Below are positions 33,560 through 46,097 of a stretch of 64,000 bases of DNA, in pieces. The notes beneath the pieces were generated by a model that saw only the letters and a program-made list of their open reading frames with translations, had not been told where the DNA came from and made no database searches. Source of the DNA: Nephrocerus scutellatus (taxonomy: Eukaryota > Arthropoda > Insecta > Diptera > Pipunculidae). The DNA is taken from contig OX352761.1 in the NCBI GenBank assembly GCA_947095585.1, positions 94,321,333 through 94,385,332 on the forward strand. The letters are read 5' to 3'. The translations under genes were made by a program, and so were the position numbers. Each line of letters opens with the position of its first letter. The stretch's first letter is position 1.

Positions 33560-33660
33560 GGTATGAAGGACTAACATGCGACTGTAACTTGTTCCTATGG
33601 AAAATCTGGGATATGGTTATTGGGATCTGTAATTTTGGAAACTATACAATTTTGAGATGT
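33560..33660 (+). repeat. Family II repeat, one unit
   Basis: GAAGGACTAACATGCGACTG, TTGTTCCTATGGAAAATCTG and TTTTGGAAACTATACAATTT match the units at 10965-11340. Confidence 0.75.
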
Positions 33661-36420
33661 CCGTTCGTGTATCCGTTCCACAGACAAGAAGATCTTTGTT
33701 TTTTTTCTTTCGTTCCGGGGAGACGTTGTCACGCTCAAAACCTACGGCAGTGTCTCCGACACATCCTACCCTGCTGTTTTTAAAAAGCATGTCTGTAGCT
33801 GTCAAAACACCCAACCCTTTTATAATGTGGCGTATATTTTGACCGACCAACTAATTCTCTGCATACCTTTAAAAATTTAATTATTTTTATTATTTTTTAT
33901 TCACAACTTGAAATCCATTAAATAAATTTGATATCCTTATAATCACCCTGCAAAAAATAGGTTACACCGGAAAACAAATTCCTGCTTTTAGGACCGATAA
34001 AACTCGAATGTAAATTCTTGCTTTGATAAAAAATTCTTTAAATGGAGTTTTTCCATATAATCACAACTATTAAAAAAATTAACAACATTCATGCATTAAT
34101 GTAATGCCCAGCAGACCGCTTACACATGCCCAGCTACATTCATCGTATAATGTATATTACAAGGACTGTTCTGTTCAATGGCCGGCAAAAAATCAGCGAC
34201 AGATATTATATTGAAAGGAAGTTTCGCGCAACAAATAACGCCCTCATAATAGATGCATACACACTCCGCAAAATGTTGTTGATTACACATCCACAGCGTC
34301 GCCCACAATATCCTTCCGGGTTTCCGGCGGACAGCACACGCGAGCTTCACATGGCTATGTTTCACTCAACTTACTCTCTTACTTATTGAAATGAGTTCAA
34401 GCTGTCATTGAATTTCAACTCCTTCCGTAAGTTAATTAATTGGCGCATTAAAAAGGCTTTCAGGCTCCCGCTATTTGTCTGTTGATCTGTCATACCAAGC
34501 CATTTTAATTTTTACTGAATGGCCATAGCAGGTAACCCACTCAAATCCAACGAACCTGAAAACTTTTGACGCCATCGTTTGTGCTGCTGGCGGCGAATTT
34601 CATGAATAAAATCTGATTACGGGTTGGCGATAAACGTTAATCACGCAACAGCCGATATAGAATATAAACCGGTGAGATTATCCTGTAGGTCTATTGAAAG
34701 TTAAAAGGTCTTACGTACAAAACTAGGTTAACCAATGTGCTGAGGGAGTAATGCATGATGTCAATAACCCACGGCAGATATTTTTCTTGATATTTCTGGA
34801 TTAACAGGCAACCGCCAAAAGAGAAGCTAAAAGGATAAAATAATTGTACAGATTGATTTCACAAGAAAAGACGACCTACTTTGGTAGATCTTGAACCAAA
34901 TACACAAAACCTTGTTTTTTTGTTCAAGAGCGGTCCCGATTTCGACCGAATGTCATCAAATAGGGGTATTGGGCTTCGTTTTGTCAAGTACCCAAATTTG
35001 AACCCAAAATTACTTTTTAAACTTTTTAAACCTGTTCTTGTGAAGAGGACAATACACATTTTCCACAATGTAGCTAAAGATTTAATCCAGTATTCTTCAG
35101 AATGCCTTTCTTCTAATGCCGGGAATAGGTCATCTAAAAACTCAGCATCGATCTCAAATCGATTTCATTTCAAATACATACATATGCTTTCAGATATTAT
35201 ATTTAATGTCATGCAAAAAAACAAGGATTAATTTTTCAAAAATGCTGAAAAAGTAAAGAGCGCTATAAAATCTCCATTGAATAACAAAATGGTTTTTTTT
35301 TTGACAGCAAAAATATAAAATAGAAAAGAAAATAATAACGTCGACTCATAACAAATTTGCGTACAGTAAAAAAGTGTACAAAAGAACGAGGCTTGACAAA
35401 AGTAATTGTTACTCTGTACGAAACTCATCCTGTATCATGTGTGGATAATCGTTGCTTCCGATGTATCTCCGTGAAAAGTATTATTATTTTCTAGTTTTCA
35501 AGTTTCAGCTCCACCGATTAACATGCTGGATAGAAGATAGATATATAGGATAGAAGACCTCTTCTAATGTGAATCCAAGCTGCGTGCTTCTTCGTTGCGC
35601 AACATGTGTGCAGAATTTGCAGTACAAAGGACAATTTACCTGTAATAGCTAAGGGGAGACCGTCTTTTGATAATTATAATGTTTCCGTAACGCATTGTAA
35701 TTAGGCAAAATAGGCGCAACATCTTACGAAACCAAATTCTTTGTTGCACACAATCAGCCCAATTGTTACAAGAAAAAACATAATATGGTGGCAGCATCAC
35801 CCGAAGCAGGCAGCGAGTAATGAAACCCCTTTTAACATAAGTCAAGCATTCACAGAACGGGCCTTTATGTTTGTGCATTTCATGTTGATATTGTATCTTT
35901 TGTAAAATATTATAATAACTTTCAAGTTAGCATTTCATTATTTTTCAAAAAAACAGTACCGATACTTAAACTTTAACTACAAGCGCCTAAAAAATCACAT
36001 AACTGGTGGCGCGGTGTATTTTATACACCACTATGAAACAACGCTATTTTATTTAAAACAAATTTTTTTAAACAAATTTGAATTATATTAAAAATATATA
36101 TTTTATTTTTTTATTACAAATGTATATTAAAAAATATATTGTGATATTATAAGTTTAAAGCTCATATAAACTGTGATAAAGGGTGTTCTTCACAAGGGCT
36201 TTTTATCGTTTCATTAGTATCACCTTTTCCTCATTTCTTATACCTACCTGTGTGAATGTGGCAGTACGGATAAGATAAAGTTAACTGAATTAAGTAGTGA
36301 TCAGTTAGCTACTGGTTTTGAGAAGGAAATGTCAGAAATAAACAAACCAGAATTTTACGTAAATATAAGGTATAGGTATTTTGTACAACAAGTCTTAATA
36401 ACCTAAGTTATTAAGTTAAA
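33661..36420. other. 2.7-kb spacer, no gene recognised
   Basis: The longest frame is at 34881-35231 (plus, 116 codons), mirrored by an open frame on the other strand. It has no recognisable domain and is of chance length. No repeat shared with the window was seen, apart from generic AT-rich runs. Confidence 0.4.
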
Positions 36421-36424
36421 AGAA

Positions 36425-36928
36425 AAAAAAAACAACCCATAAAAATTAAAATTTTTCTTGTAAATTCTCTAATCGGGGATACACACACACACACACACAT
36501 ACTGCGTGCTCGTTTTGTGGCAAAATCATCCACCAAATGACGCAGCGGCAGCGAACAGCGCTGCTCACAAAGCACAGAGCTCAGACTTTGCCGTGATCTG
36601 ATGCGATATAGCGATATTTAAAAATTGTATATTGGGGTCCCCAAGAGGCCGATCGCTCCAAATTTTTACAAAAAGTGTTTTCCATCGAAGACACACATGT
36701 GTACAAAATTTAAAGAAAATCGGGTAAATTTTGTAAAATATTTGTATGGGAGCCCCCCGAACCCGAGGTCCGAGGAGCCTCAAATAGAAAGTATTGTCAC
36801 CGGAAATATACATGTGTGCAAAATTTCAATAAAATCGGGCCATGGGAAGTGGGCTAAAAATTAATCAGAAAATCTGACCAGCCAGCCAGCCACGTGCACG
36901 CGAAGTTAATATAGAGAATTTAAAAAGG
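36425..36928 (+). repeat. Arm-family repeat, complete solo arm
   Basis: Both ends of an arm are present: CAACCCATAAAAATTAAAAT at the left, and CACGTGCACGCGAAGTTAAT then ATAGAGAATTTAAAAA at the right. Inside are an (AC)n run, the GC-richer module (AGCGCTGCTCAC at 36558) and about two tandem units. It is the shortest copy showing both termini, so it is a good reference for the arm. Confidence 0.85.
36481..36499. repeat. (AC)n microsatellite
   Basis: An uninterrupted AC run of 19 bases lies inside the solo arm, arisen from or extending its GATACACA sequence. Confidence 0.9.
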
Positions 36929-37227
36929 AAAGTAAAATATTTAGAACAAAATCATAGGCAAAACGGATGAAAGTTCGATTGAAGTAGTTTTCTAAAGTAC
37001 GAGTACAATCTATGAAAACTTTATAACTCCTTGAATACTTTAAAATGGGGAGGGGACTCATACTTGATTTCTGTGCAGAACTTATGCATGAATAGCTACA
37101 ATTTTAAAAATAGCTTGACTCTAAATATTTCCTTGTTTTTAAAAATATTGAGCTAAAAGAATATTTCTGACACGTGCAGTTTTTTGACATAAATCAGCGA
37201 AAAGATTTCTCCGCTCGCTTCAGGTAA
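36929..37227. other. Short spacer, nothing recognised
   Basis: No supported feature. Confidence 0.4.
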
Positions 37228-40130
37228 TGAATCATCATTTGGCTCTACAACCGGTGTCCGGTCCTGGCCTCCCGCAATCCTACCGCAAAGGACTTTCCGA
37301 GCAGGATCCTCTTCGCTCATGCGAGCTAGGTGACCTGCCAACCGGAGCCTAACGAGCTTAATTCTCTTCACGATGTCGACATCGCGGTAATGCTCGTAGA
37401 TCTCATCATTATAGAGTCTCCGGAATCGTCCTTCCTTACATACGGGGCACACAATTCTCCGTAAGAGTTTTCTCTCGAACACTGCTAAGAGGTCAGAATA
37501 GTTTTTGCTAAGCACCCAAGTCTCGGATCCATATGTAAGTACTGGTATGACCATTTTCTTATACACCCGCAGCTTGGATGCTATGGTTAAATTCCTGGAT
37601 TTAAAGAGTTTTGACAGACTCCCATTGTAGGCTTTGTTGGCTTTGAGCAACCATGCGCCTATCTCTGGTTCCATGCTATTATCGCTTGCTACCGTTGACC
37701 TGAGATAGTTAAAGGATTGCACTTCTTCAAATTCGCGCTCCACTATTTTAATTGCAGGAATAATGTTGGATCTTCTAGTCGCAGACGTGGCCAGCATGTA
37801 CTTTGTGTTGCTCTCATTTATGTGCAGCCCCAGATTTCGTGCCGCCCGCTCGATCTGGGTGAAAGCTTCCTGTACAGCCCTTTGGTTTCTACCAACAATG
37901 TCGATGTCGTCTTCCTAAGGCAGTATCTGAACGGACTCATAGAGGATTGTTCCTCTCGCCATTACGTCAGATTCTCGGATCACTTTCTCCAAAGCCAGCT
38001 TGAAGAGAACGCAGGCCAGTCTATCCCCTTCTCGGAGCCCGTTATAGATGTTGAATGGGCTTGATATTGATTCGGATATTTTTACTTGGCTTATAACATT
38101 GGTCACGGTCAACCTACATAGCCGTGTCAGTCGTGCTTTATAAAGTTCTACTTTGGCTATGGTATCATAGTCAGCTTTAAAGTCTTTAAAAGGATGGTGT
38201 AGTGAGTTCTCAAACTCTAGACATTTTTTTATCAACTGCCTAATGGTGTAAATCTGATCAGTTGTTGATTTGCCTGGGATGAAGCCACACTGTTAGGGAC
38301 CAATGATGACTTTAGCGTATGGGAGAAATCTAATACGCTGTACTCAGAAACGTTATACCACGATAATTGCTGCATGTTGTGATATCTCCTTTCTTATGTA
38401 TGGATGCCTCTTCGCCAGTCGTCTGGCATCGCTTTTTCCTCCCATACTTGCACTATTAGTTCGTGAATGGCTTGGTGTATGGTGGACCCTCCTGACCTTA
38501 TCAGCTCCGCTGGGATACCATCTGATCCCGGGGCCTTATTAATTTTGAGCCGATTTATCGCTCTGCTAATGCTCGTGTAGGCTTGGTAGCGGCAGAATGG
38601 TGTGGTCTACGGTCATTGGTGGAGCCTCCAATTCCTCAGTTAGCTGGCCATTTAACAACTCATTAAAGTGCTCTTCCCATCGCTTTAAGATGTTTTTGAT
38701 AACGGCGATCATATTACCCTCTTTGTCTTTGCAGTATGTGCAACGCGGTGTATATTGCGTCATACCTAAGACTCTTTGGTAGAACTTCCGCGCCTGGTGC
38801 GGTCCTTGCTCTCTGTACTGTTCTGTTCTGTTCTGTTGTTCACGGACGAGATTCTTCTCCCAGGCTGCTTTCTTTCGTCGGTGAACTGTTTTTTCATATC
38901 TTCTGAGCTCTTTATATTCATCTTCGCGTGCCCTCGTTCTATGAGATTGTTGCATTGCTCAACATTCATACGTTCAGTCCCTTACATTAGTCTTCGAACC
39001 AGTCGTTCCGATCTCTACGACTACTGCCTAAGAAGGAGTCAGCAGTACTAATGACAATATTCTTAAGGCGTGTCCATTTGTCTTCTACGCCCGACATCTC
39101 AGCCCCAGGACTTACTCTCCCTGCGTTTATGACGAGTCCTATAGCTTGACCGCAGTTTTTTTTGGTATCTTCCTTGCGAAGGGCAGCCGTGTTGACTCTA
39201 ATCTAATTCGTGGCGTCCGACTTTCGTGATGATACAATCTGCGCTCAGAGCACCATACCAACAAGATAGTGGTCCGAGTCGACGTTGGCACCTCGGTACG
39301 TTCGTACGTCATCAGGTTTGGGTTGTGGCGGCAACCTATGTGGTTGCGAGTGGCTCCATCAGGAGATACCCCGGTGGCTTATATTTTTACGCGCAAGCCT
39401 CGTACTCACAACGACGAAATTATTGCTTGCTGCCATATCCATGAGTCTTTGTCCATTGTCATTAGTGTTCTGGTGTAAGCTATGGGTGCCAATGTATACT
39501 GGCTGAATACTGGCTACTTTCATATTTTGGCAATAATATCCCCCAGAAAGATTTTTACGTCATACTGAGGAAAGGCATGGAGTTTCCGTTCGACTGTTTC
39601 AAAGAATTCTTAATTTTCATCATCTGGGAAATCTTATGTAGAACGTTTATGAGGCTTATGTTTTTAATTCTGCTCCGCACGCGAAGGGTGCATAGCCGTT
39701 TATTTTCTGCTATAAAGCCGATAAAGGTGCGTTTCATTGTTTTTCTGACTAGAAACGACTCCACCCCTAGCACATGAAGTCTTGCATGACAACTGTAATA
39801 TATGTCATTTTTTGATGTTTGTAAGACACCATTCCCCGTCCACCGCATCTCCTGGATTGCTGTTATATTGGCATTATGTTTGGACAGGGTATCGGCTAGT
39901 GTAGTTCGAGCTTTTTATAGTGAGCGTACGTTCCTTGAGAAAATCCTAAATCGTTTAGCGGTTTTCCTCGCCGTGGTCGTTTTTTACGGGCGAGGTTATT
40001 GGCCTCGCGCCAAACTTACTTTAAACGGACTAGCCCGATTATTAAGCTTTTCCTGTATTGGAGGAAAATTACCGGCGGCCACCACGTGGAGGTTTGATCG
40101 CCTTTCCATCAGTCAGAAATAGTTACGGCC
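37228..40130 (-). mobile_element. RTE-like LINE, copy 3 (longest, endonuclease to tail)
   Basis: Read on the minus strand from 40130: endonuclease start region, then 'EMRWTGNGVLQTSKNDIYYS' frames (39848-39780), 'RVRSRIKNISLINV', 'HSLHQNTNDNGQRLMDMAAS' (39480-39430), 'ISPDGATRN', 'DWFED'-type linker, 'EYKELRRYEK' and 'AAWEKNLVREQQNRTEQ' (a CAGAA/CAGAAC expansion at about 38820), 'NELLNGQLTEELEAPPMTVD', the RT blocks (38240-37920), 'YGSETWVLSKNYSDLLAVFE' and 'RLRLAGHLARMSEEDPARKV', ending with the TGATGATTCAT tail at 37228-37238. The YADD box is destroyed (the Y-A positions read through a TAG near 37916). Stops occur throughout. It shows the full domain order of the family. Confidence 0.88.
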
Positions 40131-41132
40131 ACATGCATTTCTAGAGCATTCTGTGTTATTCGCTCTATTGTGCTGATGGTTGACCGCCATGAATTAATTA
40201 ACTTGCTGAAAATCTATCATCACTCATCATTTGCTGTTTTCAAAATTCGATCGGAGCGAATTTATTGCCGTCTCGATTATGCAATTTAAGTCATCAGGAA
40301 AAAAAATCATTAATACTGTAATTAAAACAATTTTATTAATATAAATCAAATTTTAAAAGAAATATTTTTGTTATCATCATTGTTTGCGCTGATTTTTCTT
40401 TACAGTTGTTCTATGAGTATTATGCTAGTAATAATAACTCAACTGGCAACTGATATTGCATTGGTGGAACACCTGGTGGATCCACAAGGACTATTGGTAC
40501 AAAAACTTTGAAACGATATTATGTAATAATTCGTTGTTATTTAAAGAAAAAGTTGTAGTAGTGATTTATTTATTTTGAATTTAAGTCTTATATACTTACC
40601 AACATATAAACATACACTAATTACGAAATTTACTTATTTTACTAATAATTATTCTTAAATTAATATGCTTACGACAAAAATACGATTATGTCGTAATGCC
40701 AGCATTCAGTCCCTATTACTAGTAGTGATTGACGTCTAAAATTAGTATATTCTCTTTCAAAGAAAGGGAACATTAATTGAAAACGACATTAGTCAACTGG
40801 CAATCTAAATCGCTTCCTTTTTTATGAACAGTTGATGACGCAAAGTCGTTCATACTCTGCTTCTGTTTCTGCTCTCCTACTAAAAGCTTCTTGTGTGAAT
40901 GACCATCGCTCAAACTAACAAACACTCTCCAAATACCCACTAATATGCCGAATTACTTTACCGCGATAATTGTCTAATAAAATTTCTGCAGCGATCTACT
41001 ACGTTTAGTACATTGGTTCTCCCAGCCAGAGTTGCATTAAAAATACGAAGGAACCCGGTGGTTACTTAATTTAGGTGGGCTTGTGTATTCCAATAATATT
41101 GATTATTATTAATTCAAGTCTTTATTAAAATT
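40131..41132. other. AT-rich spacer, nothing recognised
   Basis: No supported feature. Confidence 0.4.
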
Positions 41133-41329
41133 TTAATTATACTAATCAGCTTTATATAGACTTTTTATTTAAAAAAAAAATATAACATAAAAAATTAAGC
41201 CAATATTTCGGTCTTTTGGACCGTTATCATTTTTTGCCTGGATAATGGTCCGAAAGACCGAAATATTGGCTAAATTTTTTCTGTTATAATTTAAAAAAAA
41301 ATTTATAATAAGCTGATTAGTATAATTAA
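41133..41329. repeat. 197-bp near-perfect palindrome (foldback MITE-like)
   Basis: TTAATTATACTAATCAGC (41133-41150) is the exact complement of 41312-41329. The central arms AAGCCAATATTTCGGTCTTT and the complement (about 41198-41217 and 41252-41271) are also nearly exact, leaving a loop of about 12 bases. Between these blocks the arms match less well. No open frame. It may be a miniature inverted-repeat element, and a transcript would fold into one long hairpin. Confidence 0.85.
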
Positions 41330-41862
41330 GATATAATTCCGTACATTACTATACAAAAAAATCATATTGGAACATATTAACCTATTTTTAAAGTTGGGAT
41401 GGAAAGAGTTATCATGAAACTACTCTGTTTTTTATGTTATAAGCGAAGCTCTATGATTCAGTAGGTTAGAAAAATGTAAAAGTTGTATATAAAGCCAAAA
41501 TATTAAAAGATTACATGACTGCATCGCCAATATAAACTCATCAATCGTAGAAATGTAATTGATCCACGGAATTTGTCAGTCTCCAGTGGTAAGAACACTG
41601 AGCATCTACTCTGATTACCCTTCATAAGTCAACTAGCCAACAATCACTGATGTGGTCTTTCAATTCAACCACCACAACATGTCGTCACTGCTTTCTTTGA
41701 TGTTTCAATGCCCACGCTGTTCCTTGGCATTATTCTGGTAAAAAAAATCCTTGGGTATGTGCTAATTATAATAAAAATAATGTACAACGATAGTCTTTCG
41801 GTGCAATAGAATACAAGACCACCAGCATACCAGACAGCAAAATACAACTTTCAGCTGAAAGC
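41330..41862. other. AT-rich spacer, nothing recognised
   Basis: No supported feature. Confidence 0.4.
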
Positions 41863-41945
41863 AGTGCCACGGGAGATACACATATCTGTGTAAAGTTTGA
41901 ATAAAATCAAGCTTACGGAAGTGGGTAAAGAACTGATCGCAAAGA
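41863..41945 (+). repeat. Arm-family terminal module, fragment
   Basis: GGGAGATACACATATCTGTG, AAGTTTGAATAAAATCAAGC, then GGAAGTGGGTAAAGAACTGA, matching the block just inside the outer end of full arms. Confidence 0.65.
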
Positions 41946-42239
41946 AATGCTTATTCTTTCGTATTCTTACGGAAAATTTGTAAAGTCTTCCGCTTTATAA
42001 TATCAAGACGGCTATAGTTGTGCAACTTCACTTCAAAATATTAATTCGTATCTCTCTCCGAATGCACTTAAATTAAAAGCATTGGAAAAGAATAAGGAAT
42101 AAAATATTAGAAATAAGAAAGAAAAAACTTTACTCAAATAAATAAACCAACAGCAGTCCTCAATAGAAATATAATCTCATAAGCGCATTCGCAATACTCG
42201 ACGCTCGACACGGTCTTGTCAGTTTACGTTAAAAGCCAG

Positions 42240-42890
42240 TTTCGGACGTAATCTTATGTTTAGAGATTTTTTCTTTAGCCGTACAACACGTATAAGGATT
42301 GCGTTGATTCAGTACCAACTCCGTTTTACACAGAAATGTAAAGCCCTAGTGAACGACGTCTTCGTAAGCAACGTTCTACTGAATTTGATGGTATATCTGA
42401 ACAATAAAACTATAAATAAGAAACTATTTTCTGGCCGCTCAATCCAAAGTTTTGGACGGCTCAGCTTCTCATATAAGATTAAGGAACGTCAGTCCTCCTC
42501 CCTTGTAGTAGTTAAACAATTGCAAATGTTAAACACGTCAAATAAATAATAAAATGGGAATAAGATAATAGAGTAGAATTTAACCCTTCCAAACTCAATG
42601 TTGTCTCCTATCATCCAAGCGAATCGTCAATCCTCAGCAATTATACATGAATGGCACTTGCATAAAGGAAACTGAAAAATTCGCATGAATTCAACCGTAA
42701 TACTCGCTCTAAATGCTTATCAGTTAACCCTCTACCCATCTTCGGACGTACTGTCAAATCTAAAGATTCAATATTTAGCCGTACTACAAGTAAGAGGAAT
42801 GCTTTGCCAAGCTGTGTTTTCCCTCGTCACTGAAATTCGCAGTCATTCAAAGCTCAAGCTCTTTTTAAAAAATTTTATTTAACTTGACTT
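42240..42890 (+). mobile_element. CR1-like LINE fragments
   Basis: 42256-42549 contains 'SIQSF....SFSYKIKERQSSS' (the region around the FADD box, here lost) and 'VVKQLQMLN'. 42590-42890 continues with the 'CIKETEKF' block joined by deletion to the C-terminal 'SSDVLSN' and '..VRGMLCQAVFSLVTEIRSHS' regions. Same family as 28660-31320, plus strand, internally deleted. Confidence 0.7.
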
Positions 42891-43430
42891 GTTCTGTGTG
42901 TCGGTTTTATCAGCTTATTTAAGCTTCTTTTTAACTACCTTTCACGTGACATAAAATAATAATATTCGGCGCGACGGACCATTGCGATCCAAGGCCTAGC
43001 TTCTCGCGACTTTTGTGTTGCACATTTATTTTTTTGGCACAAATGGACCTACAATTTAAGGCCAGCTCCGAATGGCGAATTAAAAAAGTCTTCCGTGACA
43101 AGTTATTACTCTCGGAACGTTTATCACCCATTCGCGAGAGGTGGGAAACCGTGAAAAATACTTTTGGTGTTACTGGGATTCGAACCACGAAACTCCTGCT
43201 CAGTAGCCACGTGCATTTCCACTGAGCTACGGCGCCCACTTCACGTGACATATAGAACTGAAATTTTGTAAGCAGCTTAATATCATGGCCCATTTCTGAA
43301 ATCTCGCGTATGACACATATCGTGAGTCACGTCTGGCTTGTGTGACGGGTGAAAATGTGTTTTTTTTATAGTTCTTTAAAAACATAGAACCTATAGATCT
43401 GAAATATATAAAAGTTTGTACCCGTTTTTT
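42890..43430 (+). repeat. Family III tandem repeat, split by a SINE
   Basis: AAGCTTCTTTTTAACTACCT then TTCACGTGACAT before the SINE, and 'TATAGAACTGAAATTTTGTA', 'AGCAGCTTAATATC' and 'GACGGGTGAAAATGTGTTTT' after it, match the array at 53050-53345 and, reversed, the one at 19510-20045. Confidence 0.6.
42941..43252 (-). mobile_element. SINE copy 7 with 13-bp target duplication
   Basis: TTCACGTGACATA occurs at 42941-42953 and 43240-43252. The SINE between them is full length on the minus strand, with the B box complement GGATTCGAACC (43177-43187). It interrupts a family III repeat unit. Confidence 0.95.
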
Positions 43431-43655
43431 ATATTTACAGTTCTCATCCTAAACCTTAACGCCGTGCTAAGCCTAGCATTATAACGGTGCCTTTTTCGCG
43501 AGCGCAAATTATAAAAAAAAACTATATTCCTACATCGATAGGATCCTAAAGTGTTGAAAGTGTAAGCTCACAAACATTACATCTTTAACGCTCCTATACC
43601 AAACGCCGCGCTGTGCAAAGTATTATAGTGTTGCACCCGCGCGCAAATTATTAAA
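43430..43655 (+). mobile_element. Two CR1-like 3' UTR stubs
   Basis: 43455-43515 (GCCGTGCTAAGCCTAGCATT, then ATAACGGTGCC...CGCGAGCGCAAATTATAA) and 43585-43655 (GCTGTGCAAAGTATTATAGT, then GTTGCACCCGCGCGCAAATTA) match the 3' UTR of the relic at 28660-31320. Two separate short 3' ends lie 130 bases apart. Confidence 0.6.
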
Positions 43656-43659
43656 AATA

Positions 43660-44779
43660 AATAAATTAAAAAACAATAGATACTAAAATGAATATATTGT
43701 GCTCCTTCGAGCTAACAGCTAATATTTTATCACCAGATTCCAGTCTGCGTAATTTGATATTTACATCTCTTCCTTTTTCGCAGGTGCAACTCATACACTC
43801 GTATAAGCAAGTAAAGGAATATCAAATGTATACAAAAAAATGTTTATGTGCATCTGATGTCACTAGGAACGCAATGTAAGGCTAAGATGTATAAAATAAC
43901 ACAAACTTCAAGATGAGCTCGAAGCTCAGCCATCGTTGCAGTCACGATCGCTTGTTGCAGCTAATGTGACATTCACATTTATTAGGCATTGTGTTACGGT
44001 GCATCCAGATATTGAAGCCCGCACTTTTGTACGACTACCATACTGGAAGTGCAGAACTGAGGGCAATGATAATGCTGTGACAATGACAATAAGGCAAAGA
44101 CTTTTTGCATTCAATATCGGTTACATGCAAGTTCATATAACAGTGTGACGCCATGGTTAGGAGACATTGACTTTCATTTCGTCATTTATTGTTTCTCGTC
44201 GTCTTCCAATACCTTAAATAGTTTCCACACAATAGAAGAGTGTATTGTATATGTGCGTACTTCCTTACAATAGCGCATGTTCATGAAGTACTGTCACCTT
44301 AAAAGATTATTTTGTTCTTCAACCTTGAGAGATGTGTTTGTTAACTTCTGAGTTTCGCTTTCATTTGCAACCAACTGCAACAAATATCCATGCAATCGGA
44401 GTACTATTTGATTGTGTTCATTTTCAATTACAACGTCTTTTGCGGTTGCAGGCAAACCGAACCAACCGATACGCCGAACGGAAAGAGGTTTTTATTAAGT
44501 AGGTATATGTACATTATAAGGACCCAATTTACATTATATAACTTATCGTTTACAATGAACGCTAATTTTCTTACATAGTTTTTTCTTCGGAAATATGAAC
44601 TTTTTTACGTTTTGTGAGTTTTAAGTTTTTGACCAACCAAAAGCCTTTTGTTTGTAAAATACAATCTATTTTTTTGGTTCTTCTTCTCTAGCATGTCAAC
44701 ACTTCACAGACCGCTAACGAAAATCTATTTTTATCCTCTTAAATCTTAAAAATGTCCAAGAAGAGTCCAGTTTTAGAAC
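43660..44779. other. Spacer, no gene supported
   Basis: A 62-codon minus-strand frame (43926-44114) starts with a hydrophobic, signal-like run (KSLCLIVIVTALSLPSV) and has three later cysteines, but a longer frame lies on the opposite strand and no promoter or poly(A) pair was seen. Left unassigned. Confidence 0.35.
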
Positions 44780-46092
44780 CCTATTTGGCTTTACAACCGG
44801 GGTCCAGTAAAACATCTAACCATCGGTCCCGATTTCGAGATCAAGTTTGTCATTCATCCTTCCAGCGTAGACTTATTGGTCTATCTCGCTGTCATGTTCC
44901 ATAAATCCCACCGAAAAGAACTTTTCGAGCAGGATCGTCATCGATGTCCTGCCCACTGGAGCCTACCGAGCTTAATTCTCTTCACGATGTGACATCGTGG
45001 TAACACTCGTAGATCCCATCATTATAGAGTCTCCGGAATCGTCCTTACATACGGGGTCCTTACATATGGGGTTGCTTTTTGCTAAGCAGCGAAGTCTCGG
45101 ATCCGTAAATAATGGTATGACTGTTGTTTTATCCACCAGCAGCGTGGATGGTATAGTTAAATTCCTGGATTTGAAAAGTCTTGACAGACAAACTATTAAA
45201 GAAGGCTTTGTTGGCTTTAAGCGACCGTTCGCGTATTTCGGGTTTCGTGCTGTTATCTGTACATCTCTTGGATTTCTATGTCATCATATATATCATATAT
45301 GTAAATATCATCTACGTAAGCCAGTATATAAATACATGGATTTAAAGAGGATTGTTCCTCTCAACGTTACATATGAGTGTCGGATTATATTCTCCAACGC
45401 TAGGTTGAAGATCACGATTCACGAAGGACATTCCATCTCCTTGTAGATGATAATTGATCTGGATAGTGATCCGCAAACATTTACTTGGCTTATAACATTG
45501 GTCATATTCGTGTCTGCTTATTTGGAATACCGAATTCCATAAAAATATATAACTGTGAATTTTTAAAATTCTATACATTTTTCCGTCGGCTGCCTATAGG
45601 TGAAAAAAAAATCCAGTTGTTGATTTGCCTGGGATGAAATCACACTGATGAATTTAGCATATGAGGCTGTCATGTGTGCAAGGATGGATGTTGAACAGAA
45701 TTGCTGCATTTTTGATAACTAGTCTTCAGGTATTTCTTCTTCCTCTCATACTTGGACTTTTAGTCATGAATTTTTTGATGCAGTGAGAGACCTCCTGACT
45801 TAATCAGCTCCGGTCCAATTAACTTCTCTCTGCTAATTTCTTCTATGCTTTGTGGCGGCGGCTTAGTTTGGTCGTTGGTAGAGCCTTCAATTCCTCAGTT
45901 AGCTGGCCATTTAACAACTTATGAAAGTGCTTTTCCCATCACTCTAAAAGGCCTTTGAGATCATGATCATGAGATCAGCGATCAGATTAGCCTCTTTGTC
46001 TTTGCAGTATGTACAACGCGGCGTATATTGCGTCATGCCGCGGACTCCTTAGTAGAACTTCCGCACCTAGTTTTGCCTCCATCTCTATATTA
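44780..46092 (-). mobile_element. RTE-like LINE, copy 4 (degenerate)
   Basis: On the minus strand it runs from the RT linker at the right (complement of GGAAGTTCTACTAAGGAGTC near 46050; 'NELLNGQLTEELKA' around 45900) through the RT and C-terminal blocks to the family 3' end 'CTGGACCCCGGTTGTAAAGC' near 44795. There are many deletions, and the YADD region is absent. Confidence 0.8.
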
Positions 46093-46097
46093 TTCTA

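Noticed and set aside
34881..35231. 116-codon plus-strand gene
   Set aside because: Mirrored by an open frame on the other strand, and no recognisable motif.
43926..44114. Small secreted cysteine-containing peptide on the minus strand
   Set aside because: The hydrophobic start is suggestive, but the opposite strand holds a longer frame, and no core promoter or poly(A) signal could be paired with it.
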